Shown one piece after another: positions 47,405 through 57,138 of a stretch of DNA of 64,000 bases. Made by a program: the position numbers and the translations under genes. The DNA is from an uncultured Anaerolineae bacterium (lineage in GTDB: Bacteria > Chloroflexota > Anaerolineae > J036 > Brachytrichaceae). The notes below the pieces were generated by a model. It searched no databases, was not told where the DNA came from, and worked only from the letters and a program-made list of their open reading frames with translations. The stretch covers positions 248,001 to 312,000 of the forward strand of contig CALGMA010000008.1 in NCBI GenBank assembly GCA_937959265.1. The letters run 5' to 3'. Within the stretch, counting starts at the first letter, position 1, and each line of letters opens with the position of its first letter.

Positions 47405-48853
47405 CTACTCCCGCGAGATCACGCCGGCCTGCTCCAAAGGATGCGCTCCGACCTGATGCAAGGAAGGCGCTTCGCTGCTGGGGAAGACTTTGCCGCGGTT
47501 GGCCAGCTCCAGCGGGTCTATCGCCTTGCGCAGCGCCCACATCGCGTCCATGTCGGTTTCGCTGAATTGGCGCGGCATGTATTGGCGCTTTTCCATCCCT
47601 ACGCCGTGCTCGCCGGTGATCGAGCCGCCGAGCTGGATGCATAGGTCAATGATCTCGCTGGCCAGCTCTTCGGCGCGGTGCAGCGCGCCAGGCTCGCGGC
47701 CGTCGAACATGATCAGAGGGTGCAGGTTACCGTCGCCGGCGTGAAACACGTTTGCCACGCGAATGCCCCACTTGGCGCTGAGTTTCTCGATTTCGGCCAG
47801 CGCCTCGCCTAACCGACGGCGCGGCACCACACCGTCCTGCACGATGTAGTCGGGGCTGAGCCGGCCTACGGCGCTGAACGCGCTCTTGCGTCCCTTCCAG
47901 ATCTTCATGCGCTCTTCGTCGTCGCGCGCGATTTTGACCAGGTAGGGCCGCGATGCGTCAATCACTTCCTTGAGGCGCGCCCATTCCGCTTCGACCTGCG
48001 CGCGCTCGCCTTCCAATTCGACGATGAGCAATGCGGCGGCGTCCAGCGGATAGCCGGGCTTCGCCGCAGCCTCGGCAGCCTGGATCGAAAGGTTGTCCAT
48101 GATCTCCAATGCGCCGGGCAGCAAGCCGGATGCGATCACGCTGGAGACGGCGTCGCCGGCGGCTTCCAGGCTGCGATACGCGGCCAGCAGCGTGCGATAG
48201 GTCTCCGGCTTCGGCAGCAGCCGGACGGTGATCTCCAGCGCGATGCCGAACAGGCCCTCGCTGCCGACGAACAGGCCGGTGTAGTCCGCGTCCACGCTCT
48301 CCAGGCTGTCGCCGCCCAGTTCGGCCACTTCGCCGTCCGGCAGCACAACCTTCAGCCCGAGCACGTGGTTGCTGGTCATGCCGTATTTCAGGCAGTGCGC
48401 GCCGCCGCTGTTGAAGGCAACGTTGCCGCCGATGGTGCAAATCGGCTGGCTGGAGGGGTCGGGCGCGTAGAGCAAGCCGTGGGGTGCAGCGGCCTTGGTG
48501 ATCTCGATGTTCACGACACCGGGCTCGACCACGGCGATGCGCTGTTGTGGGTCGAGTTTGAGGATGTGGTTCAGCCGATTGAGCGCCAGGACGACGCCTT
48601 CCTTTACCGGCAGCGCCCCGCCGCTCAGGCTGGTGCCGCTGCCGCGCGCGACGAACGGCACACCGAATTGGTAGCAGGCTGTCACCGCCTGGATCACCTC
48701 TTCCTGCGTTTCGGGGATCACGACGACGAGCGGACGTGCCTGGAAGGCAGTGAGTCCATCTGATTCGTAAGCGGCCAGCGCCGCCGGCGCGGTCAGCAGC
48801 CGATGCTCAGGGAATATCTTTTGCAGCGCAGAGAGGAAAGCGGCCTGGTTCAT
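47405..48853 (-). CDS. glcD: Glycolate oxidase catalytic subunit GlcD
   Basis: The 482-residue FAD enzyme of the GlcD/D-LDH family has [37 protein letters not shown] and [20 protein letters not shown] (FAD domain), and the C-terminal [17 protein letters not shown] and [13 protein letters not shown] with the active-site His residues. It oxidises glycolate or D-lactate. Its start overlaps the hydrolase gene end by 4 bases (ATGA). Confidence 0.94.
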   Translation of the reverse strand: MNQAAFLSALQKIFPEHRLLTAPAALAAYESDGLTAFQARPLVVVIPETQEEVIQAVTACYQFGVPFVARGSGTSLSGGALPVKEGVVLALNRLNHILKLDPQQRIAVVEPGVVNIEITKAAAPHGLLYAPDPSSQPICTIGGNVAFNSGGAHCLKYGMTSNHVLGLKVVLPDGEVAELGGDSLESVDADYTGLFVGSEGLFGIALEITVRLLPKPETYRTLLAAYRSLEAAGDAVSSVIASGLLPGALEIMDNLSIQAAEAAAKPGYPLDAAALLIVELEGERAQVEAEWARLKEVIDASRPYLVKIARDDEERMKIWKGRKSAFSAVGRLSPDYIVQDGVVPRRRLGEALAEIEKLSAKWGIRVANVFHAGDGNLHPLIMFDGREPGALHRAEELASEIIDLCIQLGGSITGEHGVGMEKRQYMPRQFSETDMDAMWALRKAIDPLELANRGKVFPSSEAPSLHQVGAHPLEQAGVISRE

Positions 48854-49653
48854 CGGAGAAAAGCATACATCGCCTCGTTGAAGGCGTCGGGCTGTTCAAG
48901 TGGGGTGAGGTGGCCGGCGTTGGGAATCACGACGAGCTTCGCGCCGTCAACCTCGCGCGCGATCAACTCGGAATCGCTGGGTGGTGAGATCACATCCTTC
49001 TCGCCGACGATGGCGAGCGTCTTTACCTGCACGCGGCGCAACCAGTCGGTCATATCCTTGCGCGCAGCCAGCGCCTCGAGCGTGGCGACGATGGTGTCGG
49101 GGTGAGTGCGCTCGATCATGTGGCGCACTTCGTTGCCGCAGCGTTCAATGTTCTCCGGCGCGAGCAGCCGGGGCAACATCTCGTCGGCGTAGGGTCGTGT
49201 GCCCTGTGCCTTGACCAGTTCGGCCTGCCGCTTTCGATTGGCTTTCGTCTCTGGTGTGTCGCCGGCAGCGCGTGTGTTCGAGAAGATCAACCGCCGTACG
49301 AGTTTGCGGGTGGCCAGCCGGCGCCAAATGGCCAGCGCGATGTAGCCGCCCATGGACAACCCGACGAAGTTGGCGCTCTTGATGTGTAGATGGTCGAGCA
49401 AGGCGACGATGTCGGCGGCAAAGGTGTCCACAGTGAGCGGCGTTGGCTCGGCCGGCTTTTTTAACTCGCTCGACGCGCCGAAGCCGCGCAGATCGGGTGC
49501 GATGCATCGGTAGCGTGTCGAGAAGTAGTCGAGTTGGTGCCGCCAGATGCTGTGGTCGAGCGGAAAGCCATGCAGGAAGACGACTACGCCGGTGGGATCG
49601 CTGCTGCTGCGATCCTCGTAGAACATGCGAAGGCCGTTGAGTTCTGCGTACAT
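48850..49653 (-). CDS. Alpha/beta-fold hydrolase, 3-oxoadipate enol-lactonase/esterase type
   Basis: The 267-residue protein has [14 protein letters not shown] (oxyanion region), GLSMGG (nucleophile Ser), an Asp in [11 protein letters not shown] and a His in [15 protein letters not shown], a complete triad. It starts the unit that continues with glcD (4-base overlap). A lactone or ester that yields a 2-hydroxy acid for the glycolate oxidase would fit, but this is inference. Confidence 0.88.
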   Translation of the reverse strand: MYAELNGLRMFYEDRSSSDPTGVVVFLHGFPLDHSIWRHQLDYFSTRYRCIAPDLRGFGASSELKKPAEPTPLTVDTFAADIVALLDHLHIKSANFVGLSMGGYIALAIWRRLATRKLVRRLIFSNTRAAGDTPETKANRKRQAELVKAQGTRPYADEMLPRLLAPENIERCGNEVRHMIERTHPDTIVATLEALAARKDMTDWLRRVQVKTLAIVGEKDVISPPSDSELIAREVDGAKLVVIPNAGHLTPLEQPDAFNEAMYAFLR

Positions 49654-49730
49654 TTAGAATCGTCCCGCGATCTGTCCGACAGCGCCAGGCGCGCTCACAC
49701 GGGTGGCTTGTCGGTCAGTTCGCTCATCGT

Positions 49731-50156
49731 ATGGTGTCATTGCGTCCGGCGACCGAAGCAGACCAGAGCGCGATTTGGCGCATGGTCTTCGCGGCGCGCC
49801 TCGATCCAACATCGCTGGACTGGAGAAATTTTATCGTCGCCGTTGACGATGCGAAAGTCGTCGGCATCGCGCAGGTCAAGCCCTATGCCGATTGCCGCGA
49901 GTTGGGCAGCCTGATGGTCGAGCCGGCCTATCGCAAGCGGGGAATCGGTGGGCGGTTGATCGAAACGCTGCTGCGACGTGAGCGCGGCGAAGTCTATTTG
50001 TTGTGTGCCTCGACCCTGGCGCCGTATTACGCCAAATTCGGCTTCGTAGTCATTGATGGTCGTCAGGCGCCGGCAACGCTGCGCCGCAAGCTGCGTTTCG
50101 CTGCGCTCTTTCGTTTGGTCGGCGCGCGCGTGGTGGCCATGAAGCGCGCGGCGTGA
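49731..50156 (+). CDS. Small GNAT-family acetyltransferase
   Basis: The 141-residue single-domain protein has LRPATEADQSAIWRM at the start, the acetyl-CoA loop LGSLMVEPAYRKRGIGGRLIETLL and the late beta-strand LAPYYAKFGFVVI. The substrate is unknown. It stands alone, divergent from the hydrolase-glc unit. Confidence 0.85.
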   Translation: MVSLRPATEADQSAIWRMVFAARLDPTSLDWRNFIVAVDDAKVVGIAQVKPYADCRELGSLMVEPAYRKRGIGGRLIETLLRRERGEVYLLCASTLAPYYAKFGFVVIDGRQAPATLRRKLRFAALFRLVGARVVAMKRAA

Positions 50157-50157
50157 T

Positions 50158-51189
50158 TCAATGCGCCCGCCCCAGCAAGCTACGCGCTAATTCGCGCAGT
50201 GCGTGGCTGGCGGCGTTGTCCAGCCCGGTCTTGTCGAGTGCAGCCAGCGCGCGGGCGTAGGCTTCTTCGGCGGCCTGTTCGGCGTGCGCCCTGCCGCCGG
50301 CGGCCTCGATCATCTCGCGCATGGGTTGCACGGCGTCGCTGCTCAGCGCGCCGGCCTCCAGGTAGCCCTGGCGAATGCGCGCGTCGCGTTCGGCGGCGTA
50401 GAGCACCGGCAAGGTCTTTTTGCCATGCGCTAGGTCGCTATCGTGCTTGCCGGTGATGGCCGGATCGCCCCAGATGCCCAGCACGTCATCTTGCAACTGA
50501 AACGAAACGCCCAGCCAATGCCCGAAGTCGGCGAACGCCTGCGCGGTCGCGTCGTCTGCGCCGCCGAGCAGCGCGCCGATCTCGCAAGCGTTCGAGGTCA
50601 GCGCGGCCGTCTTGCCCTCGATCATGCGCAGATACTCATCGGCGGTCACGTCGCTGCGCGACTCGAAACTCAGGTCGAGGTGTTGGCCGATGGTCAGCCG
50701 AATGCACATCTGGTCGAAGGCGCGCATCGCGCGCACCACGCGCTCGGCCGACGCACCGTGCTCGGCCGAGCGCAACAATGCGAGGTGGGCAAACGCGAAC
50801 ATGGCGTCGCCAGCGTTGATCGCCTGTGCCTCGCCCCACAGCTTCCACAAAGTGGGGCGGCCCCGCCGTAGCTCATCGCGGTCTTCGATGTCGTCATGGA
50901 TGAGCGAGAAGTTGTGCAGGAGTTCGACGCCCGCTGCGGCTGGGATAGCATGGCGGCAATCGCCCCCGCACGCTTCGCAGCACAGCAGCGTGAGCACCGG
51001 CCGTATGCGCTTGCCTGCCGGCGCGGATGCCGGCGCGCCGGCGCTATCGGTGAAGCCGAGGTGATAGTTCAACATCACGTTGAACTGCCGGGGCTGCACC
51101 GGCGCGTTGATTACAGCGCGCATCTCCGCTTCGATAAGGGGCACGTAGCGCTGGAAAGCCGCGCTGAGGGTGTTCACGACACTGGACAT
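50158..51189 (-). CDS. Polyprenyl (trans-isoprenyl) diphosphate synthase
   Basis: The 343-residue enzyme extends isoprenoid chains. The first Asp-rich motif LIHDDIEDRDELRRGRPTLW and the second LQLQDDVLGIWGDPAITGK bind the magnesium-diphosphate, and GKRIRP lies near the start of the fold. The product (GGPP or longer) cannot be told from sequence alone. The Asp-to-Leu spacing is of the GGPP synthase/octaprenyl type. It is followed on the same strand direction by the PAP2-like gene upstream, a pairing that suits prenyl diphosphate metabolism. Confidence 0.9.
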   Translation of the reverse strand: MSSVVNTLSAAFQRYVPLIEAEMRAVINAPVQPRQFNVMLNYHLGFTDSAGAPASAPAGKRIRPVLTLLCCEACGGDCRHAIPAAAGVELLHNFSLIHDDIEDRDELRRGRPTLWKLWGEAQAINAGDAMFAFAHLALLRSAEHGASAERVVRAMRAFDQMCIRLTIGQHLDLSFESRSDVTADEYLRMIEGKTAALTSNACEIGALLGGADDATAQAFADFGHWLGVSFQLQDDVLGIWGDPAITGKHDSDLAHGKKTLPVLYAAERDARIRQGYLEAGALSSDAVQPMREMIEAAGGRAHAEQAAEEAYARALAALDKTGLDNAASHALRELARSLLGRAH

Positions 51190-51201
51190 ACACGCGCAAC
51201 T

Positions 51202-51855
51202 TTAACCCAATTTGTCCCGCAGATACAACCCAATGCCGATCCACCCGGCAGCCAGCAGATAGCCGGCAAGCACGTCGGTGGGCCAATGCACACCCAGATA
51301 CACACGCCCGAAGCCTACGCCGAGCATGAAGAGCGTCGCGCCGAGCGTCGCCGGTATGCGCAGGTGGGGATGTGACGCGCTCAGCGCAGCGAGGGCAATG
51401 AGCGCAATCATCGCCGCGCCGGCATGGCCGCTTGGATATGAGAAGCGTTGGAAGTCGGCCTGCAGTTCAGGCAAGCCGTGCGGAATATAGTCCACGCTTG
51501 GCCGCATGCGTCCAGTGGTGATGCGCATCGCGATGTTGCTGATCAACGCGCCGAAGTAGGCGGTCAATGGCCAGGTTGCGCTCGTGATTTGCGCGATGTC
51601 GAAAGCTGCGCGACGTTTGCGCCGCTGCGCCAGATTGACGCTGCTGGCAAAAGCGCACATCAGCAACGCTGGGATAGCGGAGCTGATGAAGGTCAGCTAC
51701 CAGATCACGCGCGTCAGCGTATCGCTGCGCATAGTCAACGCCCAACGCACCAGCGCCCATTCCCCAGGCAAAGGGCCGGTGACCACGACGAGTGCCGTGA
51801 GTATGGCGAGCGCGAAGAACGATGCGAGCGCGACGAACGCCCAGCGCGAGTGCAT
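51202..51855 (-). pseudogene. PAP2-family phosphatase gene with an in-frame TAG
   Basis: The reading frame from ATG at 51855 continues without shift to 51202, except for TAG at 51697-51699. Upstream of the stop lies a membrane helix (ALASFFALAILTALVVV). Downstream come RITTGRMRP (the first motif, Lys changed to Arg), SYPSGHAG and GRVYLGVHWPTD, so the catalytic motifs survive. Either the gene is broken, translation restarts at Met 51666, or TAG is misread. Family members remove phosphate from undecaprenyl or other lipid diphosphates. Confidence 0.75.
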
Positions 51856-51886
51856 GGATGCGACAATGCTACACTGTATCGCCCTC

Positions 51887-52741
51887 ATGGTCACGACATT
51901 TCGACTCGACACGAATGGCCCAACCGACGACAACAGCATCGTCTTGTTCGGCAAGCATGCCTCGCTTGGCGAAGCGTCCGGCCAGTTGCCCGACGGGGCC
52001 TACACCACCTTTCGCACCTACGAGGGCAGCCGCGTGCTGCGGTTGCGCCAGCATATACAGCGGCTGGAGAAGTCGGTTGCGTTGCTCGGCAATCCTGCCA
52101 ATCTCGACGAGGCCGCGACGCGTCGGGCTGTGGCGCATGCCCTGCGCGCGACCGGCTATCCCGAATCGCGCTTCCGGCTGACCTTTGCGCCGCCGATGCT
52201 GTTTGTCAGCATCGAGCCGTTCACGCCCTACCCACCGTCGCTCTACGAATCCGGCGTCTGGTGCGTGAGCGTGTTGCTCCATCGCGACAACCCGCACGCC
52301 AAGAGCACGACGTTCATCGCCTCGGCTGCGGATGCCTATCGCGCGTTGCCTGCTGGCGCACATGAGGGCCTGATGATCGGCGAGGATGGCGCCGTGCTGG
52401 AAGGGCTGAGCAGCAACTTCTTTGCAGTCATGCCCTCGGCTGCTGCGACGGGGGCTCCGTGCGTGCTGCGCACCGAAGAGGCGCGCGTCCTGGCCGGCGT
52501 GACGCGCGCGCTGGTGTTAGAGGTCGCTCGTGAGGTACTGCCGGTGGTAACCGAGGCGGTGGCCTATAGCGACCTGCCACAGGTGCGCGAGTGTTTCATC
52601 ACCAGCGTCTCGCGCGAGATTCTACCCGTGGTGAAGGTGGATCAGCTCACCATCGGTGATGGCTTCCCCGGACCGATTACCCGCGCGTTGATGCAACGCT
52701 TCCGCGCGCTGGTGGAGCGCGAAGCCGAACCCCTGCTGTAA
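51887..52741 (+). CDS. Class IV (fold-type IV) PLP aminotransferase/lyase
   Basis: The 284-residue protein has GAYTTFRTYEGSRVLRLRQHIQRL, HAKSTTFIAS (candidate PLP Lys), EGLSSNFFAV and RECFITSVSREILPVV, as in branched-chain aminotransferase and aminodeoxychorismate lyase relatives. Which reaction it performs is not decidable. The frame is open to 51584, but that part overlaps the opposite PAP2 gene; the ATG at 51887 begins the domain. MFS and GT2 genes follow closely. Confidence 0.85.
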   Translation: MVTTFRLDTNGPTDDNSIVLFGKHASLGEASGQLPDGAYTTFRTYEGSRVLRLRQHIQRLEKSVALLGNPANLDEAATRRAVAHALRATGYPESRFRLTFAPPMLFVSIEPFTPYPPSLYESGVWCVSVLLHRDNPHAKSTTFIASAADAYRALPAGAHEGLMIGEDGAVLEGLSSNFFAVMPSAAATGAPCVLRTEEARVLAGVTRALVLEVAREVLPVVTEAVAYSDLPQVRECFITSVSREILPVVKVDQLTIGDGFPGPITRALMQRFRALVEREAEPLL

Positions 52742-52747
52742 CGGATC

Positions 52748-53971
52748 ATGTCCACTTCGACCGCTGCGCCGGCAGGGAGCGCATCGCGACCGACAATCCG
52801 CCTGGCGCCGGCCATTGCTTCGCTGGTGCTGCTGCGCGGGGCGATGGACGCTGCCTATCGCGCGCCGCTGCCGTTTCTCGTTTACATCGCTGCAGCCTTT
52901 GGCGCCGATCCGGTGCAGGCCGGCTGGCTGGCCGTTGCGCTTAGCGCTGCTGGCCTGGTCGCGCCGATCGTCGGCCCGCTGGAGGGCCGGCTGGGCCGCC
53001 GAATGACGACGATCGTCGCGTCCGGCGCGTTTATCGGTGTGTGCATGATCATGCCCTTCGCGCCGAGCTACTCGGCGGTCTTGTCGCTCTATTTGGCTTT
53101 GGGTGTGGCCAAGGCGCTGTTCACGCCTCAGGTGCAGGCGTTCATCGGCGATTCCGTGCCCTATGAGCGGCGCGGCACTGCCATCGGCTTCGTCGAACTA
53201 TCCTGGGCGCTGGGCTGGATCGTCGGCGTGCCGGTCTTCGGCTTTCTGATCGAACGTGCGACCTGGTGGGCGCCGTTCATCGCCTTCGGCCTGGCCAGCA
53301 TGGCCGGATTGGCGCTGGTGTTGCGTTTCGCGATTGTGCGTGATGCGACCCCGTATGTGCGAGCAACGCCTCGGTTCGACCTGGGCAGCGTGCGGCGTGT
53401 GTGGACGACGCCGGCGGCGGTGCTGGTATTGGCTTTTGGGCTGTTGATCTCTTTCTCCTCGCAACTGGCCACGCTCACCTACGCGCCATGGCTCATTGCG
53501 CAGTTCGGCTTGACGCCGGCACAGCTCGGATTGATATCCATCGTGCTTGGTGTGGCCGATGTCGTCGCCGAGGTCGGCGTGATCGTTCTGGTGGATCGCA
53601 TCGGCAAGCGACGCTCGGTGCTTGCGGCGACGACGCTTTATGCGGCTGCCTTCATCTTGGTGATCGCATTCAGCAGAAGCCTAGGACCGCTGATGGTGGC
53701 GCTCTTCCTCGTGTTCTTGACTTTCGAATACGCTCTGGTGGCGTCACTCGCCGTGGCGAGCGAGGCGACGCCTGGTGCGCGCGCTGCAATGGGCGGCTTC
53801 GTCGTCGCGACGCACTCGATCGGCCGTATCGTCGCTTCGCTGATCGCCCTGCCGTTGTTCGGCCTGGCCGGGCTGGGTGGCGTCATGACTGTGGCGGCCG
53901 TCTCCACTGTGCTGGCCGTCGGCGCTTTCTGGTTTGTGCAAGTGAGGGAGAAGGCTTCATCGCAGCCATGA
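52748..53971 (+). CDS. Major facilitator superfamily transporter
   Basis: The 407-residue protein has about 12 helices in two halves. The GPLEGRLGRRMTTIVAS loop between helices 2 and 3 is the MFS motif A, and LVDRIGKRRSVL is the matching loop in the second half. It exports or imports a small molecule; the substrate is unknown. It starts 6 bases after the aminotransferase gene and overlaps the GT2 gene by 4 bases. Confidence 0.9.
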   Translation: MSTSTAAPAGSASRPTIRLAPAIASLVLLRGAMDAAYRAPLPFLVYIAAAFGADPVQAGWLAVALSAAGLVAPIVGPLEGRLGRRMTTIVASGAFIGVCMIMPFAPSYSAVLSLYLALGVAKALFTPQVQAFIGDSVPYERRGTAIGFVELSWALGWIVGVPVFGFLIERATWWAPFIAFGLASMAGLALVLRFAIVRDATPYVRATPRFDLGSVRRVWTTPAAVLVLAFGLLISFSSQLATLTYAPWLIAQFGLTPAQLGLISIVLGVADVVAEVGVIVLVDRIGKRRSVLAATTLYAAAFILVIAFSRSLGPLMVALFLVFLTFEYALVASLAVASEATPGARAAMGGFVVATHSIGRIVASLIALPLFGLAGLGGVMTVAAVSTVLAVGAFWFVQVREKASSQP

Positions 53972-54960
53972 CGCAGCAGCAAGGGGCGCTCGTGAGCGTC
54001 GTCATTCCCTGCTACAACGCCGGCCGCTGGCTACGCGAGGCTATCGAAAGCGCCTTGGGACAGACTCATCGTCCGATCGAGGTGATCGTCGTTGATGATG
54101 GCTCGACCGATGACAGCGTGGCCATCCTGCATAGCTATAGTGACCGGATTCGCTGTGCGCAACAGCCACATGCCAACGGCAATCGCGCGCGCAATGCCGG
54201 CGTGTCGCTTGCGCGGGGTAGATTCCTCCAATTCTTGGATGCCGACGATTACATGCTGCCGGGAAAGGTCGCCGCTCAGGTTGCGCTGTTGGAGGCGACA
54301 GATGCCGATGCGGTCTATTGCGATTACGCCATGCTCACGTATCGAGATAGCGCGCCGTGTCTGGGACCGTTCAGAACGACCAATGTGCAGCCGGATTTGC
54401 TCACGGCGTTGCTGCGAGGATGTTGGATTCCGGTGCATGCGCTGCTGTGGCGTCGCGAAGTGATCGAAGCGTTGGGTGGGTGGGATGAGACGTTCTTTGC
54501 GGCGCAGGATTACGACCTGATGTTGCGCGCGGCGCTGCAGGGCTTGCGCTTATGCTATCAATCCGGTCCTGGGGTAGTGGTGCGTCGCTACGGCAACGTC
54601 ACCGTCTCGACGTCCGATCCGCTCCGTCGGTTGCAGCATCGCACGCGTGCGCTGGAGAAGATCGAGCGGCGACTGGCCCAGGATCAGCGGCTATACAAAA
54701 GATACGCGCCCGAACTGGCGCGTGCCTACTTCCGCACGGCGCGCGAGCTATATCCGCTGGATCACCGTGCTGCTGCGCAGCTCAGCGCCCGCAGCCTTTC
54801 CCTCGATCCGGCCTTTGCGCCGCATCGTTCGTTGGCCTACGACGCTGCGTTCAGTTTGCTGGGGTTTGTGCCGACCGAGGCGCTTGCGCAAGTCTGGCGG
54901 CGGGTCAGGCGCGTGCCGAGCCAGATCAAGGTGTGGTTGAACGGATCTCGGCAGCGTTGA
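53968..54960 (+). CDS. Family 2 glycosyltransferase
   Basis: The 330-residue GT-A enzyme has VSVVIPCYNAGRWLREAIES, VIVVDDGSTDDS (UDP-sugar site), FLDADDYMLPGK (DxD-type metal site around Asp91-Asp94) and GGWDETFFAAQDYDLMLRA (catalytic region). A helical tail follows from about residue 230. The frame is open to 53401 through the MFS gene, but ATG 53968 starts the domain and gives an ATGA overlap with MFS. It converges on the second LCP gene, overlapping by 35 bases. Confidence 0.9.
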   Translation: MTQQQGALVSVVIPCYNAGRWLREAIESALGQTHRPIEVIVVDDGSTDDSVAILHSYSDRIRCAQQPHANGNRARNAGVSLARGRFLQFLDADDYMLPGKVAAQVALLEATDADAVYCDYAMLTYRDSAPCLGPFRTTNVQPDLLTALLRGCWIPVHALLWRREVIEALGGWDETFFAAQDYDLMLRAALQGLRLCYQSGPGVVVRRYGNVTVSTSDPLRRLQHRTRALEKIERRLAQDQRLYKRYAPELARAYFRTARELYPLDHRAAAQLSARSLSLDPAFAPHRSLAYDAAFSLLGFVPTEALAQVWRRVRRVPSQIKVWLNGSRQR

Positions 54961-55999
54961 CGGTCGTCTGGCTGCTGAAGAAGCGCTCACGCAGCTCGGC
55001 GATGCGCGCACGAACGGGGATGATCACCTGCGAGCCATCGGGCGTCGTCGCGAACTCGGTGTAGCGCTGGTCGAGCACCTCGGACTTGATCTTGTCGCGT
55101 TCGAGGTTCTGCGCGAGCACGGCCAACTGCTGCATCTGGTCGAGCGTCATGTCGGTCTTGATCGAGGAACTGAGTTCGCGCAGCATGTCCGGCGCGCTGG
55201 CGATGAGCAGCGCCAACGTTTGCGGATTCTTGAGCTTCTCGCGCACCGCCAGGATCACGTGCTGTTGGCGGCGGGCGCGGTCGAAGTCGCCGTTGCGCGA
55301 GTGGCGTGTGCGCGCATACTTCAGCGCGGTGGCACCGTCCATCGTTTGCAGCCCGGCCGGTAGCGAGAACACCTCCACGCCGTAATCTTCGGTCGGATAT
55401 TCGGGATCGTAGATCGGCTCGGGCACGTCAATTGTGATGCCGCCAATGCGGTCTATGAAGTTTTCGAAGGCGGTGAAGTTGAGACGCACGACGAAGTGGA
55501 TCGGGATGCCCAGGAAGTTCTCGACCGTCTTGCGGGCCAGGGCAATGCCGCCGCCAGGGTAGTCATAGGCGTCGCCCAAGAAGTTCGCCTGGTTGATGCG
55601 ATAGTTCGGCTGACCGAAGTCCCCCGGGATCGGCACCCAGATGTCGCGAGGGATAGATAGGATGCCGGCTTCCATCGTCATCGGATCGAGCGTGAACACG
55701 ATCATGGTGTCGGTGCGATAGGCGCGCTCGCTTTCGCCGGCGCGCTGGTCAATGCCTAACAGCAAGATGTTCACACGCTCTTTGCCGTCCCAGGCCTTCG
55801 GCAACACGATGATCTCGTCTTGCGAAGCGCTGGGCGTGGCGATACTAACCGGCCGAGGTTGACTGAGGATCTCCGGCAAAATGGGCAGTTCGTTGGCGAA
55901 GTATTCGTAGGCGCGCTGGTAAGCGTAAAAGCTTGCGCCGATCGCGGTTGCGATCAGGCCGAAGACGATGAATCCAATGACGAAGGGTTTACGTAGCAT
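54926..55999 (-). CDS. LytR-CpsA-Psr (LCP) family protein, second copy
   Basis: The 357-residue protein has one N-terminal helix (about 7-27) and an LCP domain: NILLLGIDQRAG, RTDTMIVFTLDP, SIPRDIWVPIPG, GAYDYPGGGI-like region, and ALKYARTRHSRNGDFDRARRQQ with the Arg/Asp ligand set. There is no LytR_C domain, unlike the copy at 33720-35258. It would attach glycopolymers to peptidoglycan. The neighbouring GT2 gene suits polymer synthesis. Confidence 0.91.
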   Translation of the reverse strand: MLRKPFVIGFIVFGLIATAIGASFYAYQRAYEYFANELPILPEILSQPRPVSIATPSASQDEIIVLPKAWDGKERVNILLLGIDQRAGESERAYRTDTMIVFTLDPMTMEAGILSIPRDIWVPIPGDFGQPNYRINQANFLGDAYDYPGGGIALARKTVENFLGIPIHFVVRLNFTAFENFIDRIGGITIDVPEPIYDPEYPTEDYGVEVFSLPAGLQTMDGATALKYARTRHSRNGDFDRARRQQHVILAVREKLKNPQTLALLIASAPDMLRELSSSIKTDMTLDQMQQLAVLAQNLERDKIKSEVLDQRYTEFATTPDGSQVIIPVRARIAELRERFFSSQTTVNAAEIRSTTP

Positions 56000-56093
56000 C
56001 GTTCGCTGTCCGAATCAATATACCATCCTTGCCTGAGCCGGTTGTATGCGCCCCCCTTGCGCCGGGCAGGTGAATCCTCTACGATGCGTGCCT

Positions 56094-57062
56094 ATGTCCG
56101 AAGTGTCGCAACCGAACTCCCCGCTGGTCGTGTGTTACGGCGATTTAGTGACTGATCTGGTGATGGCCGTCGAGCGCTTGCCGATTGAGCCTGAGCGCGT
56201 GCAAAGCGTTCACACCATCAGCGTCGAGCCGGGCGGCGCCGGCAACTTCCTCATCACCGCTGCGCGCCTGGGCGCGCGTGCCGTCGCCTTTGGCGCAGTC
56301 GGCGAGGATGCCTACGGCCAGGCCGTGTATGACATGCTGCAGGCCGAAGGTGTGGATGTGAGCTATGCACAACGCGGCGCCGGCAGCGTGAACGTGGTCG
56401 TGCTGGTGATCGTGGACGACGCCGGCCAACACGTCTTTCTCGTCCGCGATGGGGTGGGTGCTCCGTTCGTGCTGGATGCGCGTTCGGTCGCATTGATTCA
56501 GAGCGCCGATCTGTTCTTCATGCCGGGCTACGCACTGCACGAGTGGCGCGTGGCTGGTTCTGCCGTCGAAGCGACGCACCTCGCGGCCGAAGCCGGCGTG
56601 CCGGTGATGAACGATCTTGGCCCGATCGTCTCCGAAGCCAGCGCGCGTGAGGCGGCGCTGGAGATTGTCCGGCTGAGCGAGGTGAGCTTGTTGACCGCGG
56701 ACGAAGCGATGCGCTTCACCGGAGAACGCACCGAGGCTGGCGCAGCGCGGTGGATGCTGGCACAAGGGACGCGTCACGTCGTCATCAAGCGAGGTAGCGC
56801 AGGATGCATCGTCTTCACAGTGGACGGCGAATACGTCGTCCCGGGCATCCCCGTGCCGGCGCGCGATACGACTGCTGCAGGCGATGCCTTCGCGGCCGGT
56901 TTTGCCGTGGCATGGTTGAAGCATCGCAATGTGCGCAGCGCTGCTGAGTTCGCCAATTGCGTCGGCGCGGCGAAGGTGCAAAAGCTCGGCAGCGGCCGGC
57001 AATGCCCGACAGCGGCGGAGGTCGCAGCCGTCTGCGCCGGTATGACCTCATACTTTTCTTAG
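56094..57062 (+). CDS. PfkB-family carbohydrate kinase
   Basis: The 322-residue ribokinase-like enzyme has EPGGAGNFLITAARLGA and GAVGEDAYGQ in its N-terminal half and the signature DTTAAGDAFAAGFAVAW with the catalytic Asp. It phosphorylates a sugar or nucleoside; the substrate is unknown. An in-frame ATG at 56046 would add 16 residues without homology, so 56094 is preferred. Confidence 0.88.
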   Translation: MSEVSQPNSPLVVCYGDLVTDLVMAVERLPIEPERVQSVHTISVEPGGAGNFLITAARLGARAVAFGAVGEDAYGQAVYDMLQAEGVDVSYAQRGAGSVNVVVLVIVDDAGQHVFLVRDGVGAPFVLDARSVALIQSADLFFMPGYALHEWRVAGSAVEATHLAAEAGVPVMNDLGPIVSEASAREAALEIVRLSEVSLLTADEAMRFTGERTEAGAARWMLAQGTRHVVIKRGSAGCIVFTVDGEYVVPGIPVPARDTTAAGDAFAAGFAVAWLKHRNVRSAAEFANCVGAAKVQKLGSGRQCPTAAEVAAVCAGMTSYFS

Positions 57063-57138
57063 CAATCAGATAAAGTTTCCATATCCTTCACAGGAACTAG
57101 ACTGCTCGACAATAAACGAACAAACAGCAAGGTAAGCA

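Noticed and set aside
51584..51886. N-terminal extension of the class IV aminotransferase frame
   Set aside because: It is antisense to the PAP2-like gene, whose catalytic motifs are clear; the aminotransferase fold starts at 51887.
53401..53967. N-terminal extension of the GT2 frame
   Set aside because: It overlaps the MFS gene out of frame. The GT2 domain starts right after the ATG at 53968, which forms an ATGA overlap.
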